Below are positions 16,065 to 23,836 of a DNA stretch of 25,243 nt, piece after piece (position 1 is the first letter of the stretch; each line of letters opens with the position of its first letter). The notes under the pieces are model-generated. The model did not search any database. It saw nothing but the letters and a program-made list of their open reading frames with translations, and was not told the DNA's origin. The DNA is from AC-37 sp035275105 (GTDB lineage Bacteria > Actinomycetota > Thermoleophilia > Solirubrobacterales > Thermoleophilaceae): the NCBI GenBank assembly GCA_035275105.1, contig DATENL010000040.1:1-25243 (forward strand). The letters run 5' to 3'. The position numbers and the translations under genes are program-made.

Positions 16065-17275
16065 GGCTCAATCCACCCATGCGCGTCCTGATCCTCTCCT
16101 GGGAGTACCCGCCGCTCATCGAGGGCGGCCTGGCGCGCCACGTGCGCAAGCTGTCGGAGAACCTCGTCGCCCAGGGCGTGGACGTGCACGTCCTGACCCG
16201 CGGCATGGAGGAGTCCCCGCCCGAGGAGGACACCCGGGGCGTCACGGTCCATCGCGTGCGCGAGCCGAAGCGGCCGCGCGAGCTGGCGGAGTTCGTCGCC
16301 TGGGTCGAGCACATGAACGCCGACATGCTGGCCGCCGGCGTGGAGCTCGGCGACCGTTACGACTTCGACGTGGTGCACGGGCACGACTGGCTCGTGGCAG
16401 TGGCGGGCGACCACCTGGCCAAGCGGTTCCGCTGCCCGCTCGCGGTCACGATCCACGCGACCGAGTACGGCCGCCACCAGGGCTGGGTCGACAAGCACCC
16501 GCAGTCGCACATCCACGGGGTCGAGCACTGGATGGCGAACCGCGCCGATCGCGTGGTCACCTGCTCGTCGTACATGCGCGAGCACGTCGCGGACGTCTAC
16601 GGTCTCGACGAGGAGCGGATCACCGTGATCCCCAACGGGATCGACCCCACCGACCTCGTGCCGGTCGCCGACCTGGACGCGCTCCGGCGCGAGTTCGCCG
16701 CGCCTGACGAGCGGCTCGTCGTGCTCGTCGGCCGGCTCGTCTACGAGAAGGGCTTCCAGCTCGCGCTCGAGGCGCTCCCCGGGCTGATCGAGCGCGTCGG
16801 CAACGTGCGCTTCATCGTCGCGGGCTCCGGGACTCACGAGCAGGAGCTGCGCTCGCAGGCCGCCGACCTAGGGCTCGACGACCACGGCGTCTTCCTCGGC
16901 TGGATCGGCGACGACGTGCTGCACTCGCTCTACCGGATCGCCGACCTGTGCGTCGTGCCCTCGATCTACGAGCCGTTCGGGCTGGTGGCGCTCGAGGCGA
17001 TGGCGTCGGGCTGTCCGTGCCTCGTGGCCGACACCGGCGGCCTGCGCGAGGTCGTCCCGAACGAGGACGTGGGGCTGCGCTTCCGCGCGCGCGACCCGCA
17101 GTCGCTGGCGGCGATGGCCGAGCGGCTCCTGACCGACGAGGCGCTCCGCGAGCGGCTCGTGGCCGAGGCGACCGAGCACGTCCTGACGTTCGACTGGACC
17201 GACGTCGCCGAGCAGGTGTCGGCGGTCTACCGCGATCTGGCGGGAGAGCGCGGGACGATCACTCGCAGCGCTTAG
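16061..17275 (+). CDS. GT4 glucosyltransferase, GlgA-like (Rv3032-like)
   Basis: A GT4 retaining glycosyltransferase. GTG 16061 overlaps the GH57 stop (404 residues) and fits the coupled starts of the operon; ATG 16079 (398 residues, MRVLILSWEYPP) is equally plausible and matches the usual family start. It has SWEYPPLIEGGLARHV (acceptor loop), VVHGHDWL, HATEYGRHQGW, VIPNGIDP, GRLVYEKGF and the E-x7-E motif EPFGLVALE, all typical of cytosolic alpha-1,4-glucan synthases using ADP- or UDP-glucose. Behind a GH57 branching enzyme and an Rv3030-like methyltransferase it matches Rv3032, the chain-extending enzyme proposed for MGLP. Its end lies nine bases from the converging membrane-protein gene. 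Confidence 0.9.
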   Translation: MRLNPPMRVLILSWEYPPLIEGGLARHVRKLSENLVAQGVDVHVLTRGMEESPPEEDTRGVTVHRVREPKRPRELAEFVAWVEHMNADMLAAGVELGDRYDFDVVHGHDWLVAVAGDHLAKRFRCPLAVTIHATEYGRHQGWVDKHPQSHIHGVEHWMANRADRVVTCSSYMREHVADVYGLDEERITVIPNGIDPTDLVPVADLDALRREFAAPDERLVVLVGRLVYEKGFQLALEALPGLIERVGNVRFIVAGSGTHEQELRSQAADLGLDDHGVFLGWIGDDVLHSLYRIADLCVVPSIYEPFGLVALEAMASGCPCLVADTGGLREVVPNEDVGLRFRARDPQSLAAMAERLLTDEALRERLVAEATEHVLTFDWTDVAEQVSAVYRDLAGERGTITRSA

Positions 17276-17284
17276 AGCCCGGCG

Positions 17285-19837
17285 TCAGAGCTGGAGCAGG
17301 CCCGGCGCGCCGCGGAGCAGCTCGGTCAGCGCCTGGTCGGCGCGTCCGGCGGCTATCTGCTGCGCGACGGCCGTGATCAGCAGCGTGGCCGTCGAGGCGT
17401 ATGCGGCGGCGAAGCGCCCGCGCCGGATCTCGTACAGCGCGGTGAGGTGCGGTCGCCCCATCCCGTACCGCGCGAGCGTGCGCCGGTCGAGCATCAGCCC
17501 CAGCACGCTGAGGAGGACGATGACCTCCAGAGCGCGGAACGTCCAGCCGGTGTCGTGGTCGCCGAGCACCCCGGCGATCCCGACCGGCACCGCGAACGCG
17601 ATGCCGAGCGCGGCGCCGCGAACGAGGCCGAACCGCCCCGGGAGCTGGCTGAAGAGCGCGCCGAGCACGAAGCTCGCCACGACCCAGAACGTGAGCTCCG
17701 CCGCACCATGGGTGACGGCGTCCAGCAGCCCGAACTGGGACTCCCCGGTGAGCTGCCTCCCCGCCCGCGTGGCGACGCCGTAGGCGTAGATCGCCAGGGG
17801 CACGACCGCCAGGCGCAGGCCGATTCGCGCGGCAACGATGCCGTTGCCGCGCCAGCCGCCCGCGGGACCCGATCCGAACGCGGCCTCGACGGGACGCAGG
17901 CTCGCCGGCAGCCGAACGCCTCTCCGGGTGGACGCGCCGGCCGCCGCCACCTCGTCGCGCTGGGTACGCGCGGCGGCGAGCTCCGTCAGGTAATCGGACC
18001 CCTTCGACTGGTCGCTGCTGAGGTACGCCTCGTAGGCGTCCGCCTCGAGGGTCTCGAGGCGGGCAAGGTCCAGTGCTCGCTCGAACAGTCCTCGCTGGTG
18101 CCTCCACAGGACCGACGCCCCGCCGTTCCACCCCGGGTTGAGCCTCGCGATCTCGGCGCTCCGCTCTGCGGTTCGGGCGGCGAGCCAGCGCGCGACTCCC
18201 AGATACAGGACGAGCGCGAGCAGGAAGCCCAGCGGGAAGGCGACCCCGAGATACGTGCCGGTGGTCGAGGTCGCAAGCGAGGCGAACAGGACGCCGACCG
18301 CAAGTGCGGCCGGGCCTCGGAGGGGCAGGAGGCGCTCCTCGCGACCCCGTACGGTCAGAGCGGACATCACCGCGAGCGTCACGCCGGCGGCGAGCGCGGG
18401 GAGCGTGATCATCACGAGGTTCAGGGGGAGCACCGTCAGGCTCGACTCCACGTCCTGCGCGAACTCGTCGAAGGTCGCGACCTCGTCGACGGGCGCGAAG
18501 CGCTTCGCGTCGAGGTAGGTCGACCAGACCGACTGGGCGCCGACCAGCACCCCGACCGCGATCGCGCTCCTCCGCAGGAGAGCGTGGCGGCCGCGTGAGG
18601 TCGCGAGCCAGGCCGGGGTGAAGCCCGCGAGCACGCGCGCGAGCGCGATGATCATGATCACCGAGAGCGCGACGGTCGTCAGGACGGCGGCCGCCGCGAA
18701 CACGTCGCGCACGAGGTCCGTCGCAGGCGGCTCCCAGAAGTGCGTGAAGCGGGCGAGCACCGCGAACGAGACGGCCGCGGCGACCGCGAGGGCGCGAAGC
18801 GGAGCCCGGCGCCGGTAGCTCAGCAGGCACTCGCCGCGCGGTACCAGGGCGAGGGCCAGAAAACCCAGGAGCGGTAGCGCGAGCACGGCGCCGTCGATCG
18901 CCATCGCCTCCGATGGTCCGTGTCCGCCGTGGGTGCTCTCGATCACGATGATGCTCGCCAACCCGGCGATGGCCGGCGCCGCGAGGTAGGGAAGCGCGCG
19001 CCTGGCGCGCTGGAGCGACCCGCACGGCACGGCGGACGCGGCGCCCATTCGACCGAGCGCGAGCGCCGCGAACGGAAGGACGATCATCGTCGCGAGCACC
19101 GCGCCGATCGGCCGCAGGTATCGCCAGAGCGTCGTCGATGCGAGCCGCGCGCGCCAGGGGATGCGACCGCTGACGACGACGGCCGGCGGCAGCTCGGCGT
19201 CGAAGTGCCAGCGCAGCCGGCCGTGGGCGCCCTGTGCGGTCGGGACGGGGCGAGGGACGACGGCGTCCAACGACCGAGTCGTCACCGCGAGATCGCGCAG
19301 CACGACGTCCGGGCGGTCCTGCGCGGGACGGAAGACGATGACGAGCCGCGGTCCTCGTCGCGTGATGCGCCAGCCGCCGATCTCGAGCGGAGTGTCCGAG
19401 AAGACCTCGGCCCGGGCGACGTGGCTGATCTGTACGCCTCTGGGCAGGGGAGTCACCGTCACGTGCCCTCCCGCTCCGCTGCTCTGGTTTGACCGCCCAA
19501 CGTCACGCGCCACGCCGAGCTCGTCCAGCACGCGCCGGAACGCGCGCGTCCGGCGCAGGGCGGTATGAGCCTCGGTCACCTCCCGAAACTCAGGCGCGCG
19601 GGCGCGTGGGACCGTCACCGAGGTGGTCGCCTTCGCACTCCACGCGGCGTCGAGGCCGGGCGCGCCGACCTCCAGGCTCGTGCGCACGACGATCTCCTCC
19701 GACCTCGGGCCGCCGGGCGGATCTGCGCGAGCCTGCGGCGCCGCGAGCGAGCCCGCCACGTGGGCGGCCGCGAGCGCGGCTATCAGCGTGCCGCGTCGGC
19801 CGCCGTGGAGGAGGACGTCCACGCAACGGCGCCGCAA
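17285..19837 (-). CDS. Large multi-pass membrane protein, unknown function
   Basis: About 850 residues; the start is uncertain: TTG 19837, seven bases after the acyltransferase stop, or GTG 19822. A signal-like N-terminus (TLIAALAAAHVAGSLAAPQARA) leads to a ~190-residue extracytoplasmic domain of beta character (VVRTSLEV...GWRITRRGPRLVIVFRPAQDRPDVV). About twelve hydrophobic segments follow, interrupted near residues 545-660 by a charged soluble region (ARTAERSAEIARLNPGW... YEAYLSSDQSKGSDY). I do not recognise the family. It sits directly behind the acyltransferase and converges on the GH57-GT4 operon, so a role in exporting, anchoring or sensing the locus product is possible but only by context. 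Confidence 0.75.
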   Translation of the reverse strand: MRRRCVDVLLHGGRRGTLIAALAAAHVAGSLAAPQARADPPGGPRSEEIVVRTSLEVGAPGLDAAWSAKATTSVTVPRARAPEFREVTEAHTALRRTRAFRRVLDELGVARDVGRSNQSSGAGGHVTVTPLPRGVQISHVARAEVFSDTPLEIGGWRITRRGPRLVIVFRPAQDRPDVVLRDLAVTTRSLDAVVPRPVPTAQGAHGRLRWHFDAELPPAVVVSGRIPWRARLASTTLWRYLRPIGAVLATMIVLPFAALALGRMGAASAVPCGSLQRARRALPYLAAPAIAGLASIIVIESTHGGHGPSEAMAIDGAVLALPLLGFLALALVPRGECLLSYRRRAPLRALAVAAAVSFAVLARFTHFWEPPATDLVRDVFAAAAVLTTVALSVIMIIALARVLAGFTPAWLATSRGRHALLRRSAIAVGVLVGAQSVWSTYLDAKRFAPVDEVATFDEFAQDVESSLTVLPLNLVMITLPALAAGVTLAVMSALTVRGREERLLPLRGPAALAVGVLFASLATSTTGTYLGVAFPLGFLLALVLYLGVARWLAARTAERSAEIARLNPGWNGGASVLWRHQRGLFERALDLARLETLEADAYEAYLSSDQSKGSDYLTELAAARTQRDEVAAAGASTRRGVRLPASLRPVEAAFGSGPAGGWRGNGIVAARIGLRLAVVPLAIYAYGVATRAGRQLTGESQFGLLDAVTHGAAELTFWVVASFVLGALFSQLPGRFGLVRGAALGIAFAVPVGIAGVLGDHDTGWTFRALEVIVLLSVLGLMLDRRTLARYGMGRPHLTALYEIRRGRFAAAYASTATLLITAVAQQIAAGRADQALTELLRGAPGLLQL

Positions 19838-19844
19838 GCTCTCG

Positions 19845-20528
19845 TCACTCCCAGCGCATGGAGCGCGGCTCGTCGCGCATCCGGAGGACGCGCGCCGGGA
19901 TGCCGGCGACGACCGCGTTGGCCGGCACGTCCTTCGTCACGACCGCGCTGGTGCCGATGACGGCGTTGTCGCCGATGGTGACGCCGCGCAGGATGCACGC
20001 GCCGTAGCCGATCCAGACGTTGTTGCCGACCCTCACGTCGCGCTTGTAGATCCCCTGGAGGCGGATCGGGCGGTCGACCTCGACCATGCCGTGGTCGAAG
20101 TCGATCAGCATCACGCGGTCGGCGATCACGCACTCGCGGCCGATCGACACGTGCTGGTAGGCGGAGACCGTGCATTCCTGGCCGAGCACGGTCTTCGCGC
20201 CGATCGAGACGACGCCCTCGTGGCAGCGGATCTTCGTGCCGTGCCCGAGCCACGACCAGCGTCCCAGCTCGATCCGCCCGCCGCGGCCGATCTGGAGCGC
20301 CACCCGCGGGCCGATGAACGCGATGCCGTCGGTGTGGAGGCGCCGCTGAAAGAGGCGCCGGCGCGCGAGCCGCAGGAACAGCCGCGCGTACTTCGGCGTG
20401 AGCATGCGGTGGCGGCGCATGAATCGCAGCAGGGTGAGGGGGCCGCCGTGGAGCGGGGGCGGGGGAGGGCGCAGTCCGTCAGGCGCGGGCCCGCGCACCT
20501 CGTCGAGGTTGGGCGCCTCGATCGTCAC
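19845..20528 (-). CDS. Hexapeptide-repeat O-acyltransferase (Rv3034c-like position)
   Basis: A 227-residue left-handed beta-helix acyltransferase of the maltose/xenobiotic acetyltransferase group. After a proline-rich, basic N-terminus, hexapeptide turns run from about residue 70 to 215 (IGPRVALQIGRGGRIELG, VSIGAKTVLG, VSIGRECVIADRV, VRVGNNVWIGYGACILRGVTIGDNAVIG, ending VVAGIPARVLR). H146 in LIDFDHGM is the likely catalytic base. GTG 20528 is preceded by TAAGAT six bases upstream. In M. tuberculosis an acetyltransferase gene of this kind (Rv3034c) lies on the opposite strand just beyond Rv3030-3032, as here, so acylation of a methylated glucan is the favoured role. Confidence 0.85.
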   Translation of the reverse strand: MTIEAPNLDEVRGPAPDGLRPPPPPLHGGPLTLLRFMRRHRMLTPKYARLFLRLARRRLFQRRLHTDGIAFIGPRVALQIGRGGRIELGRWSWLGHGTKIRCHEGVVSIGAKTVLGQECTVSAYQHVSIGRECVIADRVMLIDFDHGMVEVDRPIRLQGIYKRDVRVGNNVWIGYGACILRGVTIGDNAVIGTSAVVTKDVPANAVVAGIPARVLRMRDEPRSMRWE

Positions 20529-20569
20529 GGGGCGATCTTAAGCGGAGACCGTCCGTACCATTGCCGCCC
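20529..20569. promoter_or_regulatory. Divergent leaderless promoters (acyltransferase / meaB)
   Basis: TAAGAT (20540-20535, minus) ends six bases before GTG 20528. TACCAT (20556-20561, plus) ends eight bases before GTG 20570. There is no Shine-Dalgarno on either side. The two boxes are 15 bases apart, so polymerases would compete. Confidence 0.6.
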
Positions 20570-21529
20570 GTGACGCCGCTCGGAAGCACAGCAGCGGAGT
20601 TGGCCGAGAGGCTGTTGGCCGGCGACAAGCGCGCACTGGCGCGCGCGATCTCGCTCGTGGAGAACGACGACCCCGAGGGTTGGGCGCTCGTGCGCGAGGT
20701 CTACCCGAAGACCGGACGCGCCGCGATGGTCGGCTTCACCGGGCCCCCCGGGGTCGGCAAGTCGACGCTGATCGGCGCGATCGTCCGCAACGCTCGCGAC
20801 CGCGAGCGGGACGTGGCGGTGCTGTCGATCGACCCGTCGTCGCCGTTCACCCACGGCGCGCTGCTCGGCGACCGGATCCGGCTCGCCGACCACTTCCTCG
20901 ACCCGGGCGTGTTCATCCGCTCGATGGCCTCGCGCGGGTCGCTCGGCGGCCTGTCGGAGGCCACCCTCCAGGCGGCGCTCCTGATGGACGCGTCGGGGAA
21001 GGACGACGTGCTGCTCGAGACGGTCGGGGTGGGCCAGGCCGAGGTCGACATCATCGACCACGCGGACACGGTCGTGCTCGTGCTGATGCCCGGCTCGGGC
21101 GACTCGATCCAGGCGCTCAAGGCGGGCGTGATGGAGATTCCCGACGTGATCGTCGTCAACAAGGCCGACCACCCGCTCACCGACACGATGGTGCGCGAGA
21201 TCCGCGGCGTCCTCTCGCTCGGACCGCGCACCGACTGGTACGTGCCGATCCTGCGCACCGAGGCCGCCAAGGGCGAGGGCGTGGACGAGGTCGTCGCGAA
21301 GATCGCCGAGCACCGCGAGCACATCGCGGCCGAGGGCACGCTCGAGGAGCGCCGCCGCCGCAACCTGATGAACGAGGTGATGGAGCTCGCCACTGTCCGC
21401 ATGCGCCGCCGCCTCGACGAGGCGGTGAAGGACGACGCCGAGGTCCAGGCGCTCCTGGACGACGTCGTCGCCCGCCGCCTCGACCCCGCCAGCGCGGCCG
21501 CGAAGCTGCTGGAGCGCGAGACCTCCTGA
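20570..21529 (+). CDS. meaB: Methylmalonyl-CoA mutase-associated GTPase MeaB
   Basis: 319 residues of the MeaB/ArgK G3E GTPase family, which loads and protects adenosylcobalamin in methylmalonyl-CoA mutase. Visible features are Walker A GFTGPPGVGKSTLI, SIDPSSPFTHGALLGDRIRL, FIRSMASRGSLGGLS, the switch ETVGVGQAEVDI, VLMPGSGDSIQALKAGVMEIPDVIVVNKAD (NKxD) and the C-terminal dimerisation helices. I prefer GTG 20570 to TTG 20561 because the latter lies on the -10 box. No mutase genes are in the window, so the client enzyme must be elsewhere. The gene ends in a strong hairpin. Confidence 0.93.
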   Translation: MTPLGSTAAELAERLLAGDKRALARAISLVENDDPEGWALVREVYPKTGRAAMVGFTGPPGVGKSTLIGAIVRNARDRERDVAVLSIDPSSPFTHGALLGDRIRLADHFLDPGVFIRSMASRGSLGGLSEATLQAALLMDASGKDDVLLETVGVGQAEVDIIDHADTVVLVLMPGSGDSIQALKAGVMEIPDVIVVNKADHPLTDTMVREIRGVLSLGPRTDWYVPILRTEAAKGEGVDEVVAKIAEHREHIAAEGTLEERRRRNLMNEVMELATVRMRRRLDEAVKDDAEVQALLDDVVARRLDPASAAAKLLERETS

Positions 21530-21532
21530 GGG

Positions 21533-21581
21533 CCACTGTCCTGGATTGAGATCGCTATGCGATCTCTAGTCAGGACGGTGG
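21533..21581. terminator. Bidirectional composite hairpin between meaB and GT-C gene
   Basis: Outer stem 21533-21543 pairs with 21571-21581 (eleven pairs, one G-U). Inner stem GAGATCGC (21548-21555) pairs perfectly with GCGATCTC (21559-21566) around a TAT loop. It begins three bases after the meaB stop and ends two bases before the stop of the converging gene, so it can end transcription from both sides. There is no U-run. Confidence 0.7.
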
Positions 21582-21583
21582 CG

Positions 21584-22807
21584 TCAGAACGGGGGCCGGT
21601 CGCCGATCAGGCTGGCGTCGCCGACCACGATCGCGAGCCAGAGCCACACGGACCCCGCCACCGTGACGAGCCCCAGCGCGGTTCCGACGCGCGGAAACCG
21701 CCGCAGCGCGACCGCCACCAGCGGCGTCGCCACCGGCAGCACCCACACCAGGTGCCGGCCCGGGAACCAGTGACCGGACATGGCCGGCGCCAGGAACGCC
21801 GCGACGAGCAGCTGAACTGCCAGGACCGCCGCGCAGAGCCCGACGGCCGACTGCTGCGCCGCGAGCGTCGGGATCGCCCGGCGGAGGCCGGTGCGGCGCT
21901 CGCGCAGGAACAGGAGGGCGCCGGCGAGCGCCAGCGCCGCGATCGGCGCCCAGCGCAGGAGGCCGAAGTGCGGGTCGAGCCACAGCGTCGCGAGCCGCGG
22001 GATCCGGCCGAGGTAGTCGAGCACGGAGTCCGCCCCCGTCCCGCCGCCGCCCGCCGAGTCCGGGGAGGGGCCGCCGTACAGCCGCCCGTTGACCCCGACG
22101 TACACCGCGGTCGCGAACGCCACGATCTCGAGGCCGGCCAGCGCCAGCAGGCCGCGGCCCGCCCTCCGCAGCGACAGGTACGCGTATCCGCCGACCACGA
22201 GCGCGGCCGGCGCGAAGCGGATGCCGAGCCAGGGGAGCAGCGCCACCAGCGCGAAGCAGACCACCGCGCGGGCGCGCGACGGTCGCTCCGCCAGGCCGAG
22301 CGCGAGCAGCGCCGCGCCCGTCAGGGCCGCGCCCGCCGTCAGCTCGGGGTAGACCGACGTCGAGTACGCCACGAGCGGCGGCGCGAGGCCGACCGTCGCT
22401 GCGGCGCCAAGCGCCCACGGGTCCGGGACCGCTCGCAGCGCGAGCCGGTACGCGAGCACGACGGCCAGCGCGGCGATCACCGCGAGCAGCGCCTCGACGG
22501 CGTGCTCGCCGCCGGCGGCGTAGGCGGGGGCGATCAGCGCCGGGAACCCGAGGCCGTGCGGCTCGTTCAGCCGGCCGTCGGTCAGGTCGCCCTCGGGCGC
22601 CAGCCCGTACGGGTGGAAGGGGAGGTAGTCGCCGTCGCGGTACTGGTTGACGAGGTCGACGTCGCCGTCGTCCGCGAGCGATCGCGCGGTCAGCAGGTGG
22701 TGAGGCTCGGCGCCGGCGAAGTCGGAGCGGCCGAACGCGGTCATGCCGATCGTCGAGGCGTAGACCGCGAGGACGACGGCCCCCAGGACGACGGCACCGA
22801 ACCGCAC
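21584..22807 (-). CDS. GT-C type membrane glycosyltransferase
   Basis: 407 residues with about ten transmembrane segments. The first periplasmic loop carries GAEPHHLLTARSLADDGDVDLVNQY (about 32-56), the layout of the acidic loop of GT-C/ArnT-like enzymes (commonly DEPHYL), with E34 as the likely catalytic acidic residue. Later loops hold LNEPHGLGFPALIAPAYA, STSVYPEL and SGHWFPGRHLVWVLP. It probably transfers a sugar from a polyprenyl-phosphate donor outside the membrane; the acceptor is unknown. GTG 22807 has TAGCCT six bases upstream. It is not obviously in an operon. Confidence 0.75.
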   Translation of the reverse strand: MRFGAVVLGAVVLAVYASTIGMTAFGRSDFAGAEPHHLLTARSLADDGDVDLVNQYRDGDYLPFHPYGLAPEGDLTDGRLNEPHGLGFPALIAPAYAAGGEHAVEALLAVIAALAVVLAYRLALRAVPDPWALGAAATVGLAPPLVAYSTSVYPELTAGAALTGAALLALGLAERPSRARAVVCFALVALLPWLGIRFAPAALVVGGYAYLSLRRAGRGLLALAGLEIVAFATAVYVGVNGRLYGGPSPDSAGGGGTGADSVLDYLGRIPRLATLWLDPHFGLLRWAPIAALALAGALLFLRERRTGLRRAIPTLAAQQSAVGLCAAVLAVQLLVAAFLAPAMSGHWFPGRHLVWVLPVATPLVAVALRRFPRVGTALGLVTVAGSVWLWLAIVVGDASLIGDRPPF

Positions 22808-22845
22808 GCGGGCAGGCTAACGGCGCGGTTGCAGGTTTCGTTTCA
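22808..22845 (-). promoter_or_regulatory. Promoter of leaderless GT-C gene
   Basis: TAGCCT (22819-22814, minus) ends six bases before GTG 22807. Further upstream a GAAAC direct repeat (GTGAAACGAAAC on the minus strand, about 22846-22835) lies 17 bases before CGTT. This also resembles an ECF-sigma promoter, so two readings are possible. Confidence 0.4.
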
Positions 22846-22860
22846 CCCGCCTCAGGAATG

Positions 22861-22892
22861 CATGACGTGGCCGAACAGCCGGGTACGTCATG
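22861..22892. promoter_or_regulatory. Inverted repeat CATGACGT-N16-ACGTCATG at LysM gene promoter
   Basis: Perfect eight-base arms at 22861-22868 and 22885-22892 are separated by 16 bases. The left arm contains ATGACG, -35-like, and the right arm overlaps TACGTC (22884-22889), -10-like, with a 16-base spacer. It may be an operator for a dimeric regulator placed over the promoter. Confidence 0.5.
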
Positions 22893-23822
22893 AGCGTGCC
22901 CCGCGTCATCCTCGCCACCGCAGTGGCGCTCGCGATCGGAGCGAGCCCCGCGCAGGCATACGTCGCCCACACCGTTGCGCCGGGCGAGACGCTCTGGTCG
23001 ATCGCCGCCGCGAACGGCATGAGCACCAGCGCGGTCGCGGCCGCGAACGGGCTGTCGCCGACGTCGAACGTGGTCCTCGGCAGCACGATCCAGATCCCCA
23101 GCGCGAGCCAGGCCGCCACCGCGGTGCAGGGCGCGACGGCACAGCTCAGCTCCTCGACGCCGACCGCGGCAGCGAGCGCGGCGCCGCCTCCCGCCGGGTC
23201 CTACGTCGTGCGCGCGGGCGACTCGCTGAGCGCCATCGCCGCGCGATCGGGCGTCTCCACAAGCCAGCTCGCGTGGATGAACGGGCTCGACCCCGCGCGC
23301 GTGCTGCTCAGCGGCACCGTCCTCAAGCTGCCGTCCGAGACGGCCCCCGCGGCGGCGGCGAGCGCCCCCGCGCCGGTGCCCGCGCAGCGCGTGGTGCCCA
23401 CGGCGGCGCCGAACCCCACGCCCGGCCGTGTGAGCGCGTCCGACATCGCCACCGTCGCGTCGCAGAACGGGGTCTCGAGCTCGTTCGCCCAGGCGATCGC
23501 GTGGCAGGAGAGCGGCTTCAACAACGGGGCCGTGTCGAGCGCGAACGCGCGCGGCGTGATGCAGATCATGCCCGGGACCTGGAGCTGGATCAACCAGAGC
23601 CTCGCCAGCCGCAGGCTCGACCCGAACTCAGCGATCGACAACGTGCAGGCGGGCGCGCTCTACCTGCGCCAGCTGCTCCGCGACACCGGCGGCGACCCGG
23701 CCGCGGCGGCCGCCGCGTACTACCAGGGACTCGGCTCGGTCCGCGCCCACGGGATGCTGCCCGAGACCCAGCGCTACGTGAGCAACGTGATGGCGCTCCG
23801 CTCGCGCTTCGGCGGCCCGTAG
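22890..23822 (+). CDS. Secreted LysM-LysM-lytic transglycosylase
   Basis: 310 residues from ATG 22890; GTG 22896 (two codons later) would suit a leaderless transcript better. The order is: signal peptide (VILATAVALAIGASPAQA); LysM 1 at 25-70 (HTVAPGETLWSIAAANGM...); an Ala/Ser/Thr linker; LysM 2 at 105-149 (YVVRAGDSLSAIAARSGV...); an Ala/Pro linker; and an SLT domain at 183-310 with AIAWQESGFNNGAVSSANARGVMQIMP, giving E207 as the catalytic acid. It binds peptidoglycan and cleaves the MurNAc-GlcNAc bond during wall growth or daughter-cell separation. It stops five bases before the converging acyl-CoA dehydrogenase stop. Confidence 0.92.
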   Translation: MSVPRVILATAVALAIGASPAQAYVAHTVAPGETLWSIAAANGMSTSAVAAANGLSPTSNVVLGSTIQIPSASQAATAVQGATAQLSSSTPTAAASAAPPPAGSYVVRAGDSLSAIAARSGVSTSQLAWMNGLDPARVLLSGTVLKLPSETAPAAAASAPAPVPAQRVVPTAAPNPTPGRVSASDIATVASQNGVSSSFAQAIAWQESGFNNGAVSSANARGVMQIMPGTWSWINQSLASRRLDPNSAIDNVQAGALYLRQLLRDTGGDPAAAAAAYYQGLGSVRAHGMLPETQRYVSNVMALRSRFGGP

Positions 23823-23836
23823 GGGGCCTAGGCCCC
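23823..23836. repeat. 14-base perfect palindrome at convergent stops
   Basis: GGGGCCTAGGCCCC starts directly after the LysM gene stop and contains the TAG of the acyl-CoA dehydrogenase gene. It may act as a small bidirectional terminator core, though it lacks a loop and U-run. Confidence 0.4.

Noticed and set aside
14604..17275. Plain glycogen branching/synthase pair
   Set aside because: Not excluded, but the coupled Rv3030-like methyltransferase and the nearby acyltransferase favour a modified glucan, so it is kept only as the alternative.
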